64,000 bases of DNA from assembly GCF_046348265.1 (NCBI RefSeq), contig NZ_JAXMEO010000005.1; one strand, given 5' to 3'. The DNA comes from Pelomonas sp937871895. GTDB taxonomy: Bacteria; Pseudomonadota; Gammaproteobacteria; Burkholderiales; Burkholderiaceae_C. The position numbers were made by a program, and so were the translations under genes. Position 1 is the stretch's first letter. Every line of letters starts with the position of its first letter. The notes under the pieces were generated by a model. It saw only the letters and a list, made by a program, of their open reading frames with translations. It was not told where the DNA came from and did not search any database. This document shows positions 52,120-61,024 of the stretch, in pieces.

Positions 52120-53532
52120 ATGTCGAGCGTTTGGATGCAGCGGGCCATGCGGGCCCTGGTGGTGGTTTCAGTGACGATGCTGGTGGCCTGCGGCGGCGGT
52201 TCGGGCGGCAGTGCCCCGATCGTCACGCCCACGCCCACGACGCCGCAGCCCCCGGCCTTCGTCGCGCCCGACTGGTTCCCCAAGGGCGTGGCCGACAGCC
52301 TGCCCCAGCTGGAGATCACCACCGTCAACGCGGCGCCCATCGTCAGCCGCGATGACTACGTCAAGGGCAGCTACAAGCTCTCGGGCACCGGCGTCACCGC
52401 CGCAGAGGGCGCGCTCGAGATCAAGGGCCGCGGCAACTCCACCTGGGACTGGCCCAAGAAGCCCTACCGCTTGAAGCTGGGCGCCGCCGCCGGCTTGCTC
52501 GGCATGCCCTCCAGCAAGCACTGGGTGCTGCTGGCCAACTACGCCGACAAGACCCTGGTGCGCAACGACACCGCGTTCACCTTCAGCCGCAGCCTGGGCC
52601 TGGCCTACACCGTGCGCGACCGCCACGTCGAGGTCACGCTCAACGGCCAGTACCTGGGCGTCTACCAACTCACCGAGCACGTCCGCATCGCGCCGGATCG
52701 CGTCAACGTCCCCGAGCTCAAGGTGGGCGACACGGCGGCGCCTGCGGTCACCGGAGGCTACTTCATGGAGGTGGACTTCCGCATGCACAAGGACTACTGC
52801 AAGGACCCTGGCGTGCTGCCCTACTCGCCCTTCTGCGTCGGCGGCGTGAACACCCAGCGCAACACCGTGCTCTGCCTTGACTCCACGCACGGCATGGACC
52901 CGGCCTGCCTGAAAGAGCCCGAGACCCTGCTCGCCCCCGAGTGGGCCGCCCAGCGCGCCTACCTGGAGAAGTACTACGCCGACTTCGAGGCCGCGCTCTT
53001 CGGCCCGGACTTCAAAGACGCCGCTAAAGGCTATGCCGCGTACGTCGATGTCGATTCCGTCGTCGACTACTACCTGATCAACGAGCTGTTCAAGAACGTG
53101 GACGGCGCCGTGGCCAGCTTCTTCATCGTCAAGCAGCGCGACGGCAAGTTCAGCTTCGGCCCCATCTGGGACTTCGACCTCGCGCTCGGCAACGCCGGCT
53201 ACAACGACGTTGACAAGACCTATGGCTGGCACATCCGCAAGGCCACCTGGTTTGCCCGCTTCTTTGAAGACCCGGCCTTCGCCGCCAAGGTCAAGGCGCG
53301 CTGGGCTGCGCTCAAGACGGCCGGCAAGTTCGAGGAAATCTTCCAGTACGCCCAGGCCCGCGCCAGTTGGCTGGAGAAGATGCAGCAGAAGAACTTCACC
53401 ACCTGGCCCATCTTCAACTGGACCACCTGGTACACCCGCTACGTGGGCGGCAGCTACGCGGCCGAGGTGAAGGAGATGCTGCGCTGGCAGCGCGAGCGCT
53501 ATGCGTGGATCGACGGCGAGATGAGCAAGTAG
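52120..53532 (+). CDS. CotH-family kinase lipoprotein
   Basis: A 470-residue lipoprotein from ATG 52120 (GGGAG upstream). Signal with lipobox VTMLVAC followed by a Gly/Ser/Pro/Thr linker. The CotH domain has the family ATP-binding-type motif IKGRGNSTWDWPKKPYRLKL and the metal/catalytic WDFDLALGN. CotH kinases are secreted or surface protein kinases with an atypical fold, first known from Bacillus spore coat; in Gram-negative bacteria substrates are mostly unknown. The mature protein would face the periplasm or outside. Unlike intracellular kinases, ATP supply there is unclear. Monocistronic on its strand. Confidence 0.9.
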   Translation: MSSVWMQRAMRALVVVSVTMLVACGGGSGGSAPIVTPTPTTPQPPAFVAPDWFPKGVADSLPQLEITTVNAAPIVSRDDYVKGSYKLSGTGVTAAEGALEIKGRGNSTWDWPKKPYRLKLGAAAGLLGMPSSKHWVLLANYADKTLVRNDTAFTFSRSLGLAYTVRDRHVEVTLNGQYLGVYQLTEHVRIAPDRVNVPELKVGDTAAPAVTGGYFMEVDFRMHKDYCKDPGVLPYSPFCVGGVNTQRNTVLCLDSTHGMDPACLKEPETLLAPEWAAQRAYLEKYYADFEAALFGPDFKDAAKGYAAYVDVDSVVDYYLINELFKNVDGAVASFFIVKQRDGKFSFGPIWDFDLALGNAGYNDVDKTYGWHIRKATWFARFFEDPAFAAKVKARWAALKTAGKFEEIFQYAQARASWLEKMQQKNFTTWPIFNWTTWYTRYVGGSYAAEVKEMLRWQRERYAWIDGEMSK

Positions 53533-53551
53533 GCCAGCGTGTTGGCAGTCG

Positions 53552-54091
53552 CTAGTCCAGCGGCTGCGTCTGCGGCGTGCGCTTGAAGGCGGCCTTGTCA
53601 AAGCCGAGCACGGCGGCCCGGTCCAACAGCGCCTGCAGCGCCGCCTCGTCCATCTGCGGCGTGCGTGACAGCACCCAGGCGTACTTGCGGCTCGGCGCGC
53701 CCACCAGCACCTGCCGGTAGTCGGCGTCCAGCGCCAGCACCCAGTAGTCGCCATAGAAGGGCCAGAAGAAGCTGACGCGCAGCTTGGCGTTGTTGCTGCC
53801 TTCCACCACCTTGGCGTGGCCCTTCACGGCATCCACGCTGCCATCGCTCTGGCGGCAGCGGTTGATCACCTCCACCCGCTCGCCATCCAGCCGGTAGCGC
53901 GCCTGCGTGTCCGCCACGCATTGCTTCTGGAAGCGGTTGGGCAGCAGCGCGATCTCGTACCAGGCACCGGCGTAGCGCGTCAGGTCCACCGCAGGGACGG
54001 TGGGCAGCGGGGCGGGGTCGGCTTGTGCGCCGCAGACCCCCAGGCTCAGCACGGCGGCACGGATCAAGGGGCGCCAGGGGGGCAGCTTCAT
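53552..54091 (-). CDS. Bacterial lipocalin (Blc-like)
   Basis: A 179-residue exported protein from ATG 54091. Signal peptide LIRAAVLSLGVCGAQA. The lipocalin motif is DLTRYAGAWYEIALLPNRFQ (GxW), with later YWVLALDADYRQVLVG and a final TPQM...ALLDRAAVLGFD helix. Blc binds lysophospholipids or fatty acids in the outer envelope. No lipobox Cys is present at the cleavage site, so this one is soluble periplasmic. Convergent with CotH. Confidence 0.92.
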   Translation of the reverse strand: MKLPPWRPLIRAAVLSLGVCGAQADPAPLPTVPAVDLTRYAGAWYEIALLPNRFQKQCVADTQARYRLDGERVEVINRCRQSDGSVDAVKGHAKVVEGSNNAKLRVSFFWPFYGDYWVLALDADYRQVLVGAPSRKYAWVLSRTPQMDEAALQALLDRAAVLGFDKAAFKRTPQTQPLD

Positions 54092-54107
54092 GTCTGTCGC
54101 CTTCAGC

Positions 54108-54728
54108 TCAGTGCATCGGTAGAGACTGGAACAGCGGCAGCTGCTCTGCATGCGCCGCCAGTGTCGCCAGCCGTGGGCAGCGCGCCGCGTCGATGGCGCC
54201 GGGCAGCAGGTCCTGCGTGAAGCTCCAGGCCACGGCGGCCGTGATGGCCGGCTGGTCGATGCTCGCCTCGTTCGGCACGGTGTCGCGCTCGGCCCATTCG
54301 GCTTCCAACAGGTCGTAGGCCGTCAACATCTGCTCGCGCACACGACTGAGCCAGGGCGCGTGCTGGTGCTCGGCGGGGCGCAGTTGGGTCTCGTAGACCT
54401 GCTGCACGCTCTTCTCCATCGCGGCCAGCGCCAGGGCCTCGCAGCGCAGCGCCTGCTCGTAGGCCACGCCCTGCTGCGGCCAGAGCTGAGCCACCTTCGC
54501 AGCCGGCACCAAGCGCGGCAGCGCGCCGAGGATGAGGGTCGAGTCCATCAGGACGGTGCCGCTGTCCGTCACCAGGGTCGGCGCCTTGATGACGGGGTTG
54601 ATCGCCTGGAAGGCCGGCATCTGCCGGAAGACCGAGATCGACCGGTGTTCAAAGTCCACGCCCGCGACCCGCAGCACGAGGGCCACGCGGCGGACGTAGG
54701 GGGAGTCGAGCATGCCGATGAGTTGCAT
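54108..54728 (-). CDS. Glutathione S-transferase family protein
   Basis: A 206-residue protein from ATG 54728. The N-terminal thioredoxin-like domain begins MQLIGMLDSPYVRRVALVL, with cis-Pro in KAPTLVTDSG. The all-alpha C-terminal domain follows. Ser in SPYVRR is the likely activating residue. Conjugates or reduces electrophiles with glutathione; substrate unknown. Followed by lipocalin after 16 bp. Confidence 0.9.
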   Translation of the reverse strand: MQLIGMLDSPYVRRVALVLRVAGVDFEHRSISVFRQMPAFQAINPVIKAPTLVTDSGTVLMDSTLILGALPRLVPAAKVAQLWPQQGVAYEQALRCEALALAAMEKSVQQVYETQLRPAEHQHAPWLSRVREQMLTAYDLLEAEWAERDTVPNEASIDQPAITAAVAWSFTQDLLPGAIDAARCPRLATLAAHAEQLPLFQSLPMH

Positions 54729-54765
54729 GTGCGTGAACAAGCAGTGAAGGCCTGTTGAGCTTAGT

Positions 54766-55683
54766 TCAGCGGGGCAGTTCGAACAGCAGGACCTTCAAAG
54801 ACCTTTCTGCATCGACATCCGCGTAGACGGGCGGGTTGGCCAGCCGCGCCACAAACCTCAGCGTCGGCGCCTCGGCTGCTACCAGCTCGCGCAGGAAGCT
54901 GCTGCCCAGCTTGGGCGAATTGAGGCACAGCAGCGCGCGGCCACCGGGCGCCAGCAAGTCGGGCAGACGGCGCACCAGGCGGGCGTAGTCCTTCTCGGCG
55001 ACGAAGCTGCCCTTTTGGTAGCTCGGCGGGTCGGCGATCACGAGGTCGAAGGGGGCCAGTCGCTTGAGCTTGCCCCAGGTGGAGAACAAGTCGTGCGCGA
55101 GGAAGCGGCCGCCGTTGAGGCCGTTGAGCGCATGGTTGCGCTGGCCCAGTTGCAAGGCACCCGAGGCCATGTCGAGGTTGTGGACCTCGGCCGCACCGCC
55201 CTGCAGGGCGGCCACGGAGAAGGCGCAGCTGTAGGCAAAGAGGTTGAGCACCTTGCCGCCCGGGTGTTGGTGGGCCCAGTCGCGCACCCAGCGCCGCCCC
55301 TCGCGCATGTCGAGGAAGAGGCCATGATTGAGCCCGCGCAGCAGGTGCACGCCGTAGCGCGCGCCGTCCTCCTGCACCACATGCGGCTCGGGCACGCTGC
55401 CGGCCATCAGGCGGTTGCTGGCGCGCACTTCGTCGCGTTGCTGGAAGACCCAGTTGAGCGGCTCACCCGGCGCGATCACATCCCAGCGGGCCTGCAGCGC
55501 AGCGCCAAAGCGGGCCAGGTCTTCGTCGCTGACCGGGGCATAGCTCGTCAGCAGCCAGACCGGCGGGTAGGCGTCGAGCGCCAGGTGTTCGCAGCCCGGG
55601 TGCAAGCCACCCCGGCCGTGGAAGACGCGGGCGGCGTCGTGCGGTTTGTCGAGTGTGGCGACGAGGTCGAGCAGGGCTTGCAT
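54766..55683 (-). CDS. Class I SAM methyltransferase (RlmI-like)
   Basis: A 305-residue protein. The SAM-binding motif is KVLNLFAYSCAFSVAALQGG, and the catalytic-type motif is VIADPPSYQKGSF, as in the RlmI/YccW 23S rRNA m5C methyltransferase C-terminal domain. A PUA domain is absent, so RNA or another substrate cannot be assigned. Starts 33 bp after the sbtA stop on the same strand. Confidence 0.85.
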   Translation of the reverse strand: MQALLDLVATLDKPHDAARVFHGRGGLHPGCEHLALDAYPPVWLLTSYAPVSDEDLARFGAALQARWDVIAPGEPLNWVFQQRDEVRASNRLMAGSVPEPHVVQEDGARYGVHLLRGLNHGLFLDMREGRRWVRDWAHQHPGGKVLNLFAYSCAFSVAALQGGAAEVHNLDMASGALQLGQRNHALNGLNGGRFLAHDLFSTWGKLKRLAPFDLVIADPPSYQKGSFVAEKDYARLVRRLPDLLAPGGRALLCLNSPKLGSSFLRELVAAEAPTLRFVARLANPPVYADVDAERSLKVLLFELPR

Positions 55684-55716
55684 GGCGGCGGCAGTGTAGG
55701 CAGCCGCTTAGCGGCA

Positions 55717-56679
55717 TCACGTCACCTGCTGCGCCACCGCTGCATACAGCGGAATGCCCACCAGGATGTTGAACGGAAAGGTCAGCCCCAGCGACATGCC
55801 GAAGTAGAGCGAAGGGTTGGCCTCGGGGATGGCCACGCGGACCACGGCAGGCACGGCGATGTAGGAGGCACTGGCGGCCAACACCATCAGCAGCGTGGCA
55901 TTGCCGGCGCTGAGGCCGCAGAGCACCGCGAGGCTCAGCGCCAGGCTGGCGTGCACCAGCGGCGCGCCCAGCGCATAGCCCAGCAGCCAGGGCGAGCGGC
56001 CGCGCAGGCTGCCCAGGTTGCGTGCGGCGAGCAAGCCCATGTCGAGCAGGAAGAAGGCCAGCATGCCCTTGAACAAGTCACCCGAGAAAGGCTGCATCGC
56101 GCGCTGACCCGACTCGCCGGTGACGAGGCCCACCACCATGGCCCCAAGCAGCAGCAACTGCGCGCCGTCGGTGAAGGACTCATGCAGCACCTGGCGCAGG
56201 CCCGGCAGCTGCGCGTTCGCGTCGCGGCCCTCCTTGCGCCGTGCCAAATTGGCCAGCAGCACGGCCATCACGATGGCGGGCGATTCCATCAAGGCCATGG
56301 CGGCAGCCATGTGTCCGCCAAAGGCGATAGCGTGGCTCTCCAGGTACTGCGTGGCGGTGATGAAGGTGACCGCGCTGACCGAGCCATAGGTGGCCGCCAC
56401 GGCCGCCGCATCAAAGCGCGACAACAGCCGGCGCAGCACTAGATAGCCCACGGCCGGCACCAGCACGGCCAGCAACAGCGCGAGCCCGAGGCTCACCGCA
56501 ATCTCCTGCGTGACGCCGGACTTGGCGAGCGCAAAGCCGCCCTTGAGGCCCAGGGCCATCAAGAGGTAGAGCGACAAGAAGCGCGCGATCTGCGGCGGGA
56601 TCTCCAGGTTGGAACGGACAGCCCCGGCCAGCAGGCCGAAGACGAAGAACAGGATGGCGGGGTCGAGGAAGTTCTGCAT
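55717..56679 (-). CDS. sbtA: SbtA-type sodium-dependent bicarbonate transporter
   Basis: A 320-residue membrane protein from ATG 56679 (MQNFLDPAILFFVFGLLAGA). Ten or so helices in two inverted halves. The family helix FGGHMAAAMALMESPAIVMA and the terminal FPFNILVGIPLYAAVAQQ are clear. SbtA imports HCO3- with Na+ in cyanobacteria and in many proteobacteria. The PII-like SbtB is not adjacent. A LysR regulator is divergently encoded 75 bp away. Confidence 0.9.
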   Translation of the reverse strand: MQNFLDPAILFFVFGLLAGAVRSNLEIPPQIARFLSLYLLMALGLKGGFALAKSGVTQEIAVSLGLALLLAVLVPAVGYLVLRRLLSRFDAAAVAATYGSVSAVTFITATQYLESHAIAFGGHMAAAMALMESPAIVMAVLLANLARRKEGRDANAQLPGLRQVLHESFTDGAQLLLLGAMVVGLVTGESGQRAMQPFSGDLFKGMLAFFLLDMGLLAARNLGSLRGRSPWLLGYALGAPLVHASLALSLAVLCGLSAGNATLLMVLAASASYIAVPAVVRVAIPEANPSLYFGMSLGLTFPFNILVGIPLYAAVAQQVT

Positions 56680-56720
56680 GACGGGGCGCGATGCTCGGGC
56701 CAGGCCGCTATCCATACAAG

Positions 56721-56733
56721 TGATATGTTCTGA
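56721..56733. promoter_or_regulatory. Candidate CbbR/CmpR-type operator
   Basis: TGATATGTTCTGA fits TNA-N7-TNA, the half-site rule for CbbR-like LysR proteins. A related TGATCCAACTGA (TNA-N6-TNA) starts at 56731. It lies between the sbtA and lysR starts. Confidence 0.45.
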
Positions 56734-56754
56734 TCCAACTGATTGGGAACCCCG

Positions 56755-57699
56755 ATGAAACCAAGATTCCCCCCCGGCCTGGAGCGCGCGCCGCGCGTGA
56801 GCCTCGTGCAGTTGCGCAGTTTGGAGGCCGTGGTGCGCCTGGGCAGCGTCAGCCGCGCGGCCGAGGCCCTGCACCTGGCACAGCCCACGGTCTCGACGCA
56901 GCTGCGCGAGCTCTCTTCCAGCCTCGGGCTCACGCTGCTGGAGCCTCACGGCCGCGGCCTCGTGCCCACGGCGGTGGGCCAGCGCCTGGCCGAGTGCGCG
57001 CGCGCTTTTGGAGCATGCTGGCAAGCCTTTGAGGACGACGCCGCCGCGCTGCAGGGCCTGCGCCAGGGGCGGCTGCGCATTGCGGCCGTCACCACGACCG
57101 AGTACTTCCTGCCCGACCTGCTCGGCCCCTTTGCGCGCCGCTACCCGGGCATCCAGATCGAGCTGGCCGTCGAGAACCGTGACGCCGTCGTGGCCCGCCT
57201 GCGCCGGGGCGACGATGAGCTTGCCGCCATGATGCGGCCGCCTTCCGACCTGCCGCTGGCGCGCTGGCCCTTCCTGGAGAACCCGCTGGTGCTGATCGCC
57301 GCGGCCGACCACCCGCTCGCCACGCGCAAGCGCCTGCGCCTCGCCAACCTGACCGACCAGCCCCTGCTCGTGCGCGAGGCCGGCTCAGGCACCCGCGCCG
57401 TGCTGGAGGAAGTGCTGGCTGAGCAAAGCCTGCACTGGCCGCCGCGCATGGCCCTCGGCAGCAACGAGGCCGTCAAGCACGCGGTGCGCGCCGGGCTGGG
57501 CCTTGCGGTGCTGTCCCGCCACACCCTGGCGGCCGACCCGGCCAGCGAAGGCCTTGCCGTGCTGCCGGTCGTGGGCTTCCCGCTCAAGCGGCAGTGGGTG
57601 CTGGTCTGGCGGCAAGACCGGCCACTGTCCCTGCCCGCGCGGACGCTGCTGGACGACCTGCGTCAGCGGCTCAAGGTCAGGGCCAAGGCGGTGGGGTGA
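56755..57699 (+). CDS. LysR-family regulator (CbbR/CmpR-like)
   Basis: A 314-residue regulator from ATG 56755. The N-terminal winged helix is SLVQLRSLEAVVRLGSVSRA, AEALHLAQPTVSTQLREL. The effector domain has the CbbR-like LRIAAVTTTEYFLPDLLGPF and PLLVREAGSGTRAVLEE segments. It is divergent from sbtA with a TNA-N7-TNA site between. It probably controls sbtA in response to inorganic carbon or a metabolite. Confidence 0.88.
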   Translation: MKPRFPPGLERAPRVSLVQLRSLEAVVRLGSVSRAAEALHLAQPTVSTQLRELSSSLGLTLLEPHGRGLVPTAVGQRLAECARAFGACWQAFEDDAAALQGLRQGRLRIAAVTTTEYFLPDLLGPFARRYPGIQIELAVENRDAVVARLRRGDDELAAMMRPPSDLPLARWPFLENPLVLIAAADHPLATRKRLRLANLTDQPLLVREAGSGTRAVLEEVLAEQSLHWPPRMALGSNEAVKHAVRAGLGLAVLSRHTLAADPASEGLAVLPVVGFPLKRQWVLVWRQDRPLSLPARTLLDDLRQRLKVRAKAVG

Positions 57700-57744
57700 A
57701 TAGTGGGGTGAGCTGTGGGGTGAGGCCCACCCGCCCAGCGCTGC

Positions 57745-59010
57745 TTACTTCGAGAACCAGCCCGCCACGCGCTGCTTGATGCGCAGGAAGAAGCCGGCCC
57801 GCTCCACATCGGCCAGCGCCACCACCGGCGCCTCGCCCAGCACCTTGCCATTGGCCGAGGCCACGGCCTTGCCGATCACGGCGCCCTTGGCCACCGGCCC
57901 TTCCAGGCCAGGGTTCAGTGTGATCTCGGTCTTGACTGCCGCTGCCTGCCCCTTGGGCACCACCAGGGTCCACGGCTTGGCCAGGCCGGCCGCCACCTCG
58001 GGCACCACGCCGTACAGCACCTTGGCATTGGTCAGCGTCGCGCCCGCTTGGGCCGGCGTGGCCTGTTCGTAGTTGGCATAGCCCCAGTTGAAGAGCACGC
58101 GCGTCTGGTCGGCGCGCGCCTGCTTGCTGTTCGCGTTCATGATGACCGAGATCAGCCGCATGCCATTGCGCGTGGACGAGGCCACCAGGCAGTAGCCGGC
58201 CTCCTCGGTGTGGCCCGTCTTCAGGCCGTCCACGGTTGGGTCCGTGTAGAGCAGCGCGTTGCGGTTGCCCTGCTTGATGTTGTTGTAGGTGAACTCGCGC
58301 TCGGCGTAGATCGGGTAGTACTCCGCGCTGTTGCGGATGATGGCCGCCGCCAGCACCGCCATGTCGCGCGCCGAGGCCTTGTGGTTCGCGCCCGGCAGCC
58401 CGTCCGCGTTCTCGAAATGCGTCTTCGTCATGCCGAGCTTGGCGGCCTCGGCATTCATCAGCGTCACAAAGCCCGCTTGCGAGCCGCCCAGGTGCTCGGC
58501 CAGCGCCTTGGACGCGTCATTGCCGCTGGCAATCACCACGCCGCGCAGCATGTCCATCAGCGAGGCCTGCGCATTGAGCGGCACAAACATGCAGCTGTCG
58601 CCGTCCTTGCCGCCCTTGCACCACGCGCTCTCGCTCATGGTCACCTTGTCGTCCGGCTTCACCTTGCCGCTCTTCAGGCCCTGCTCCACCAGGTAGCTGG
58701 TCATCATCTTCGTCAGCGACGCCGGCGGCAGCGGCTCGTCCGGGTTCGACGACGCCAGCAACTGCCCCGTCGCGTAGTCCATCAACACCCAGGCCTTGTT
58801 CTCCAGCAGCGGGATGGACTGGCCGTTCGCGTCCGTCGTCATCGCCTGCTCGGCGGGGGCGGCGGGCTTGCTGGCTTTGCGGGTGGTGGCTGCTTTCGCC
58901 GCCTTGGGCTTGGCGTGCGTGGCGGCGTCGGCGGGGAGGAGCGAGACGGCCAGGAGGGCGGTGGCGAGGAGGGTGGGGAGGAAGGGGGAGGGGCGCGGAG
59001 TGCGGGTCAT
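57745..59010 (-). CDS. dacC: D-alanyl-D-alanine carboxypeptidase (PBP5/6-like)
   Basis: A 421-residue exported enzyme. Signal peptide PTLLATALLAVSLLPADA followed by an Ala/Lys-rich linker. Active-site motifs: SLTK in PPASLTKMMTSYLV, SGN in VIASGNDASKAL, and KTG in DGLKTGHTEEAG. The C-terminal PBP5_C domain ends in an amphipathic helix (FFLRIKQRVAGWFSK), the membrane anchor. It trims the terminal D-Ala of stem peptides. Gene symbol dacC is by family; dacA is equally possible. Confidence 0.93.
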   Translation of the reverse strand: MTRTPRPSPFLPTLLATALLAVSLLPADAATHAKPKAAKAATTRKASKPAAPAEQAMTTDANGQSIPLLENKAWVLMDYATGQLLASSNPDEPLPPASLTKMMTSYLVEQGLKSGKVKPDDKVTMSESAWCKGGKDGDSCMFVPLNAQASLMDMLRGVVIASGNDASKALAEHLGGSQAGFVTLMNAEAAKLGMTKTHFENADGLPGANHKASARDMAVLAAAIIRNSAEYYPIYAEREFTYNNIKQGNRNALLYTDPTVDGLKTGHTEEAGYCLVASSTRNGMRLISVIMNANSKQARADQTRVLFNWGYANYEQATPAQAGATLTNAKVLYGVVPEVAAGLAKPWTLVVPKGQAAAVKTEITLNPGLEGPVAKGAVIGKAVASANGKVLGEAPVVALADVERAGFFLRIKQRVAGWFSK

Positions 59011-59123
59011 GGAGAGATGCTTGCGGAGGCAGCTGGTCGGTAGCTGGCCAATTGTCGTGGGTTCGTAGTGCCCGAAAGGGCGCGCGCTTGCAAAATGGCG
59101 CCTCGCCATAGGGAGGAGCGAGC

Positions 59124-60056
59124 GTGCTGTTCAAGTCCGCCGACGACAAATCCAAACGCCTGCGCCTGCTGGAGTCGCTGCAGGGCTCGCCGCATATCGA
59201 CGCCGGCCAGCGCAACTGGCTGGCTGAAGAGCTCACCTGCCAACAGCGCGGCCTGCAAGGCGAACGAGACGCCGCCTTTCACCTCGACAGCCTGCTCCGC
59301 GATGGCGCCAACACCGCGCTGCTGCACGACCTGCGCTTTGTCGTGGATGACGAAGTCGCCCAGATCGACCACCTTGTCTTCAACCGGCTGTTCGACTTCA
59401 TCCTCATCGAGACCAAGTGCTACAACGGCCACGTGCTCATCAACGAGCACGGTGAATTCAGCGTCCGTTACGGCAGCGGCAAGCTGTTTGGCGTGCCCTC
59501 ACCCCTGGCCCAGAGCGAGCGCCACGGCCGCGTGCTGGCCAGGTTGCTGGAGCGCCTCGGCATCACCGGCCGCCTAGGCACCCAACCTCGCTTCCACCAT
59601 CTCGTGTTGCTCCACCCGAAGGCCATCATCACCCGGCCCGCGCCTGAGCGCTTCGACACCCGCAACGTCATCAAGGCCGACCAGTTTCCAGAGTGGCGGG
59701 AGCGCTGGGTGGACAGCGCCTCCGCCACCACCGCCATGAGCTCACTGCTCAACATTCGCGGGCGCGACACGCTCAAGGACTGGGCCGAGCTGCTGATCCA
59801 AGCCCACCATCCGACCGACTTGCTGGCCCTGCCAGACTTCATGCGGCCTGGCGCGCCATCCGCACCGGCGCGGCAAGCTCATGCAGAGATGACCGACGCC
59901 CCGCCCAAGCGCCTCATCTGCGCCACCTGCGGCAGCAAGATCAGCTTTGCCGAAGGCAAGTTCTGCTGGAGCAAGCCGGAGCGGTTTGGAGGGCTGCAGT
60001 ACTGCCGCGAGCATCAGGGGAAGTCTGATCCTGCCAGCACGCCAGTGCGCCGATAG
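59124..60056 (+). CDS. NERD-domain protein with C-terminal zinc-ribbon
   Basis: A 310-residue protein from GTG 59124 with GGGAGGAG 5 nt upstream. The NERD nuclease-like domain shows LRFVVDDEVAQIDHLVFN and FDFILIETKCYNG (Asp...Glu-x-Lys), related to the archaeal/phage PD-(D/E)xK fold. The C-terminus has ICATCGSKI and YCREH, a CxxC zinc-ribbon. NERD proteins are often found with DNA-processing or defence genes. Here it precedes a second nuclease-like gene by 38 bp. Activity is not proven. Confidence 0.85.
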   Translation: MLFKSADDKSKRLRLLESLQGSPHIDAGQRNWLAEELTCQQRGLQGERDAAFHLDSLLRDGANTALLHDLRFVVDDEVAQIDHLVFNRLFDFILIETKCYNGHVLINEHGEFSVRYGSGKLFGVPSPLAQSERHGRVLARLLERLGITGRLGTQPRFHHLVLLHPKAIITRPAPERFDTRNVIKADQFPEWRERWVDSASATTAMSSLLNIRGRDTLKDWAELLIQAHHPTDLLALPDFMRPGAPSAPARQAHAEMTDAPPKRLICATCGSKISFAEGKFCWSKPERFGGLQYCREHQGKSDPASTPVRR

Positions 60057-60094
60057 AGTCTGCCGTCTCGTTACGCAGTCAGAGCCAGGGACAC

Positions 60095-60997
60095 ATGCCA
60101 ATTTTTCGAATCACAAGCGGCAAGCTCAAGAAGCTGAGTGCCCGTGCTTTGGACAAGGAGCGCAGCTTGCAGCAGTTGGTGGAAGCCAATTTGCAGGAAG
60201 TCCTTGATCTGCAGTTCCTGGCAACTGAGTACTCAACAACGTTTGGTGGTCGCATCGACACCCTGGCGGTGGACAGTGCAGGCGCACCAGTCATCATTGA
60301 GTACAAGCGCAACCGGAACGACAACGTCATCAATCAGTCGCTGTCTTACCTCAAGTGGCTGAAGACCCAGAAGCCGGGCTTCTTCGAGAAGCTGATGATC
60401 GACAAGTTGGGTCAGCAGGCGGCTGGGCATATTCGCCTCGATTGGGCCAATCCGCGTGTCATCTGCATTGCTGAGTCGTACAGCAAGTTCGACATCGACA
60501 CCGCTGAAGTGGTGCCGTTGCGCATCGAGCTGATGCGTTACCGCTACTACGAAGACGGCGTTTTTGCCTTGGAGCCCATCAACCTCCCGGACGAGCCGGT
60601 GGTTGGCGCGCCACCTGCCAAGCACGCTGACACCTCGCCATCCGAGAGCGGCCCTTCGTCGATAGAGGCCCTTCTGGTAAAGGCGACGCCGGCGGTGCGC
60701 GAGCTCTTCGAGCAGCTCCGTGAACGAGTACGGGCGCTGGACGATGCGATCGCCGAGAAGGCAACGAGTCTGTACGTCGCCTACAGACTTTCCAACAACT
60801 TTGCCGAAGTTCACGTCGGCAAGAGTCAGCTAAAAATCCATCTTCGCCCGATCGACTATCAAGACCCGAGAGGCCTCGTCGACCAAGTGCCTGAGGGCTA
60901 CAACTGGACGATGGATCGCCGGGTCTATCTCAAGTCGGCGGAAGACCTGGACTACGTCGTGGGCATCATTGAGCAGTCCTACAAGAGCGTCCTGTAA
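60095..60997 (+). CDS. DUF5655/NucS-like PD-(D/E)xK protein
   Basis: A 300-residue protein. N-terminal ~100 residues carry GGRIDTLAVD and PVIIEYKRNRND, the D-x(n)-E-x-K pattern of NucS/DUF91-type nucleases. The C-terminal half (LVKATPAVRELFEQLRERVRAL, VAYRLSNNFAEVHVGKSQLKI) matches DUF5655. Such proteins occur in and beside type I restriction-modification loci. GC is visibly lower than neighbours, suggesting acquisition with the hsd locus. It ends 27 bp from the convergent hsdR remnant. Confidence 0.8.
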   Translation: MPIFRITSGKLKKLSARALDKERSLQQLVEANLQEVLDLQFLATEYSTTFGGRIDTLAVDSAGAPVIIEYKRNRNDNVINQSLSYLKWLKTQKPGFFEKLMIDKLGQQAAGHIRLDWANPRVICIAESYSKFDIDTAEVVPLRIELMRYRYYEDGVFALEPINLPDEPVVGAPPAKHADTSPSESGPSSIEALLVKATPAVRELFEQLRERVRALDDAIAEKATSLYVAYRLSNNFAEVHVGKSQLKIHLRPIDYQDPRGLVDQVPEGYNWTMDRRVYLKSAEDLDYVVGIIEQSYKSVL

Positions 60998-61024
60998 GCC
61001 GTCATTTGGCGCTTGGCGCTGCGC

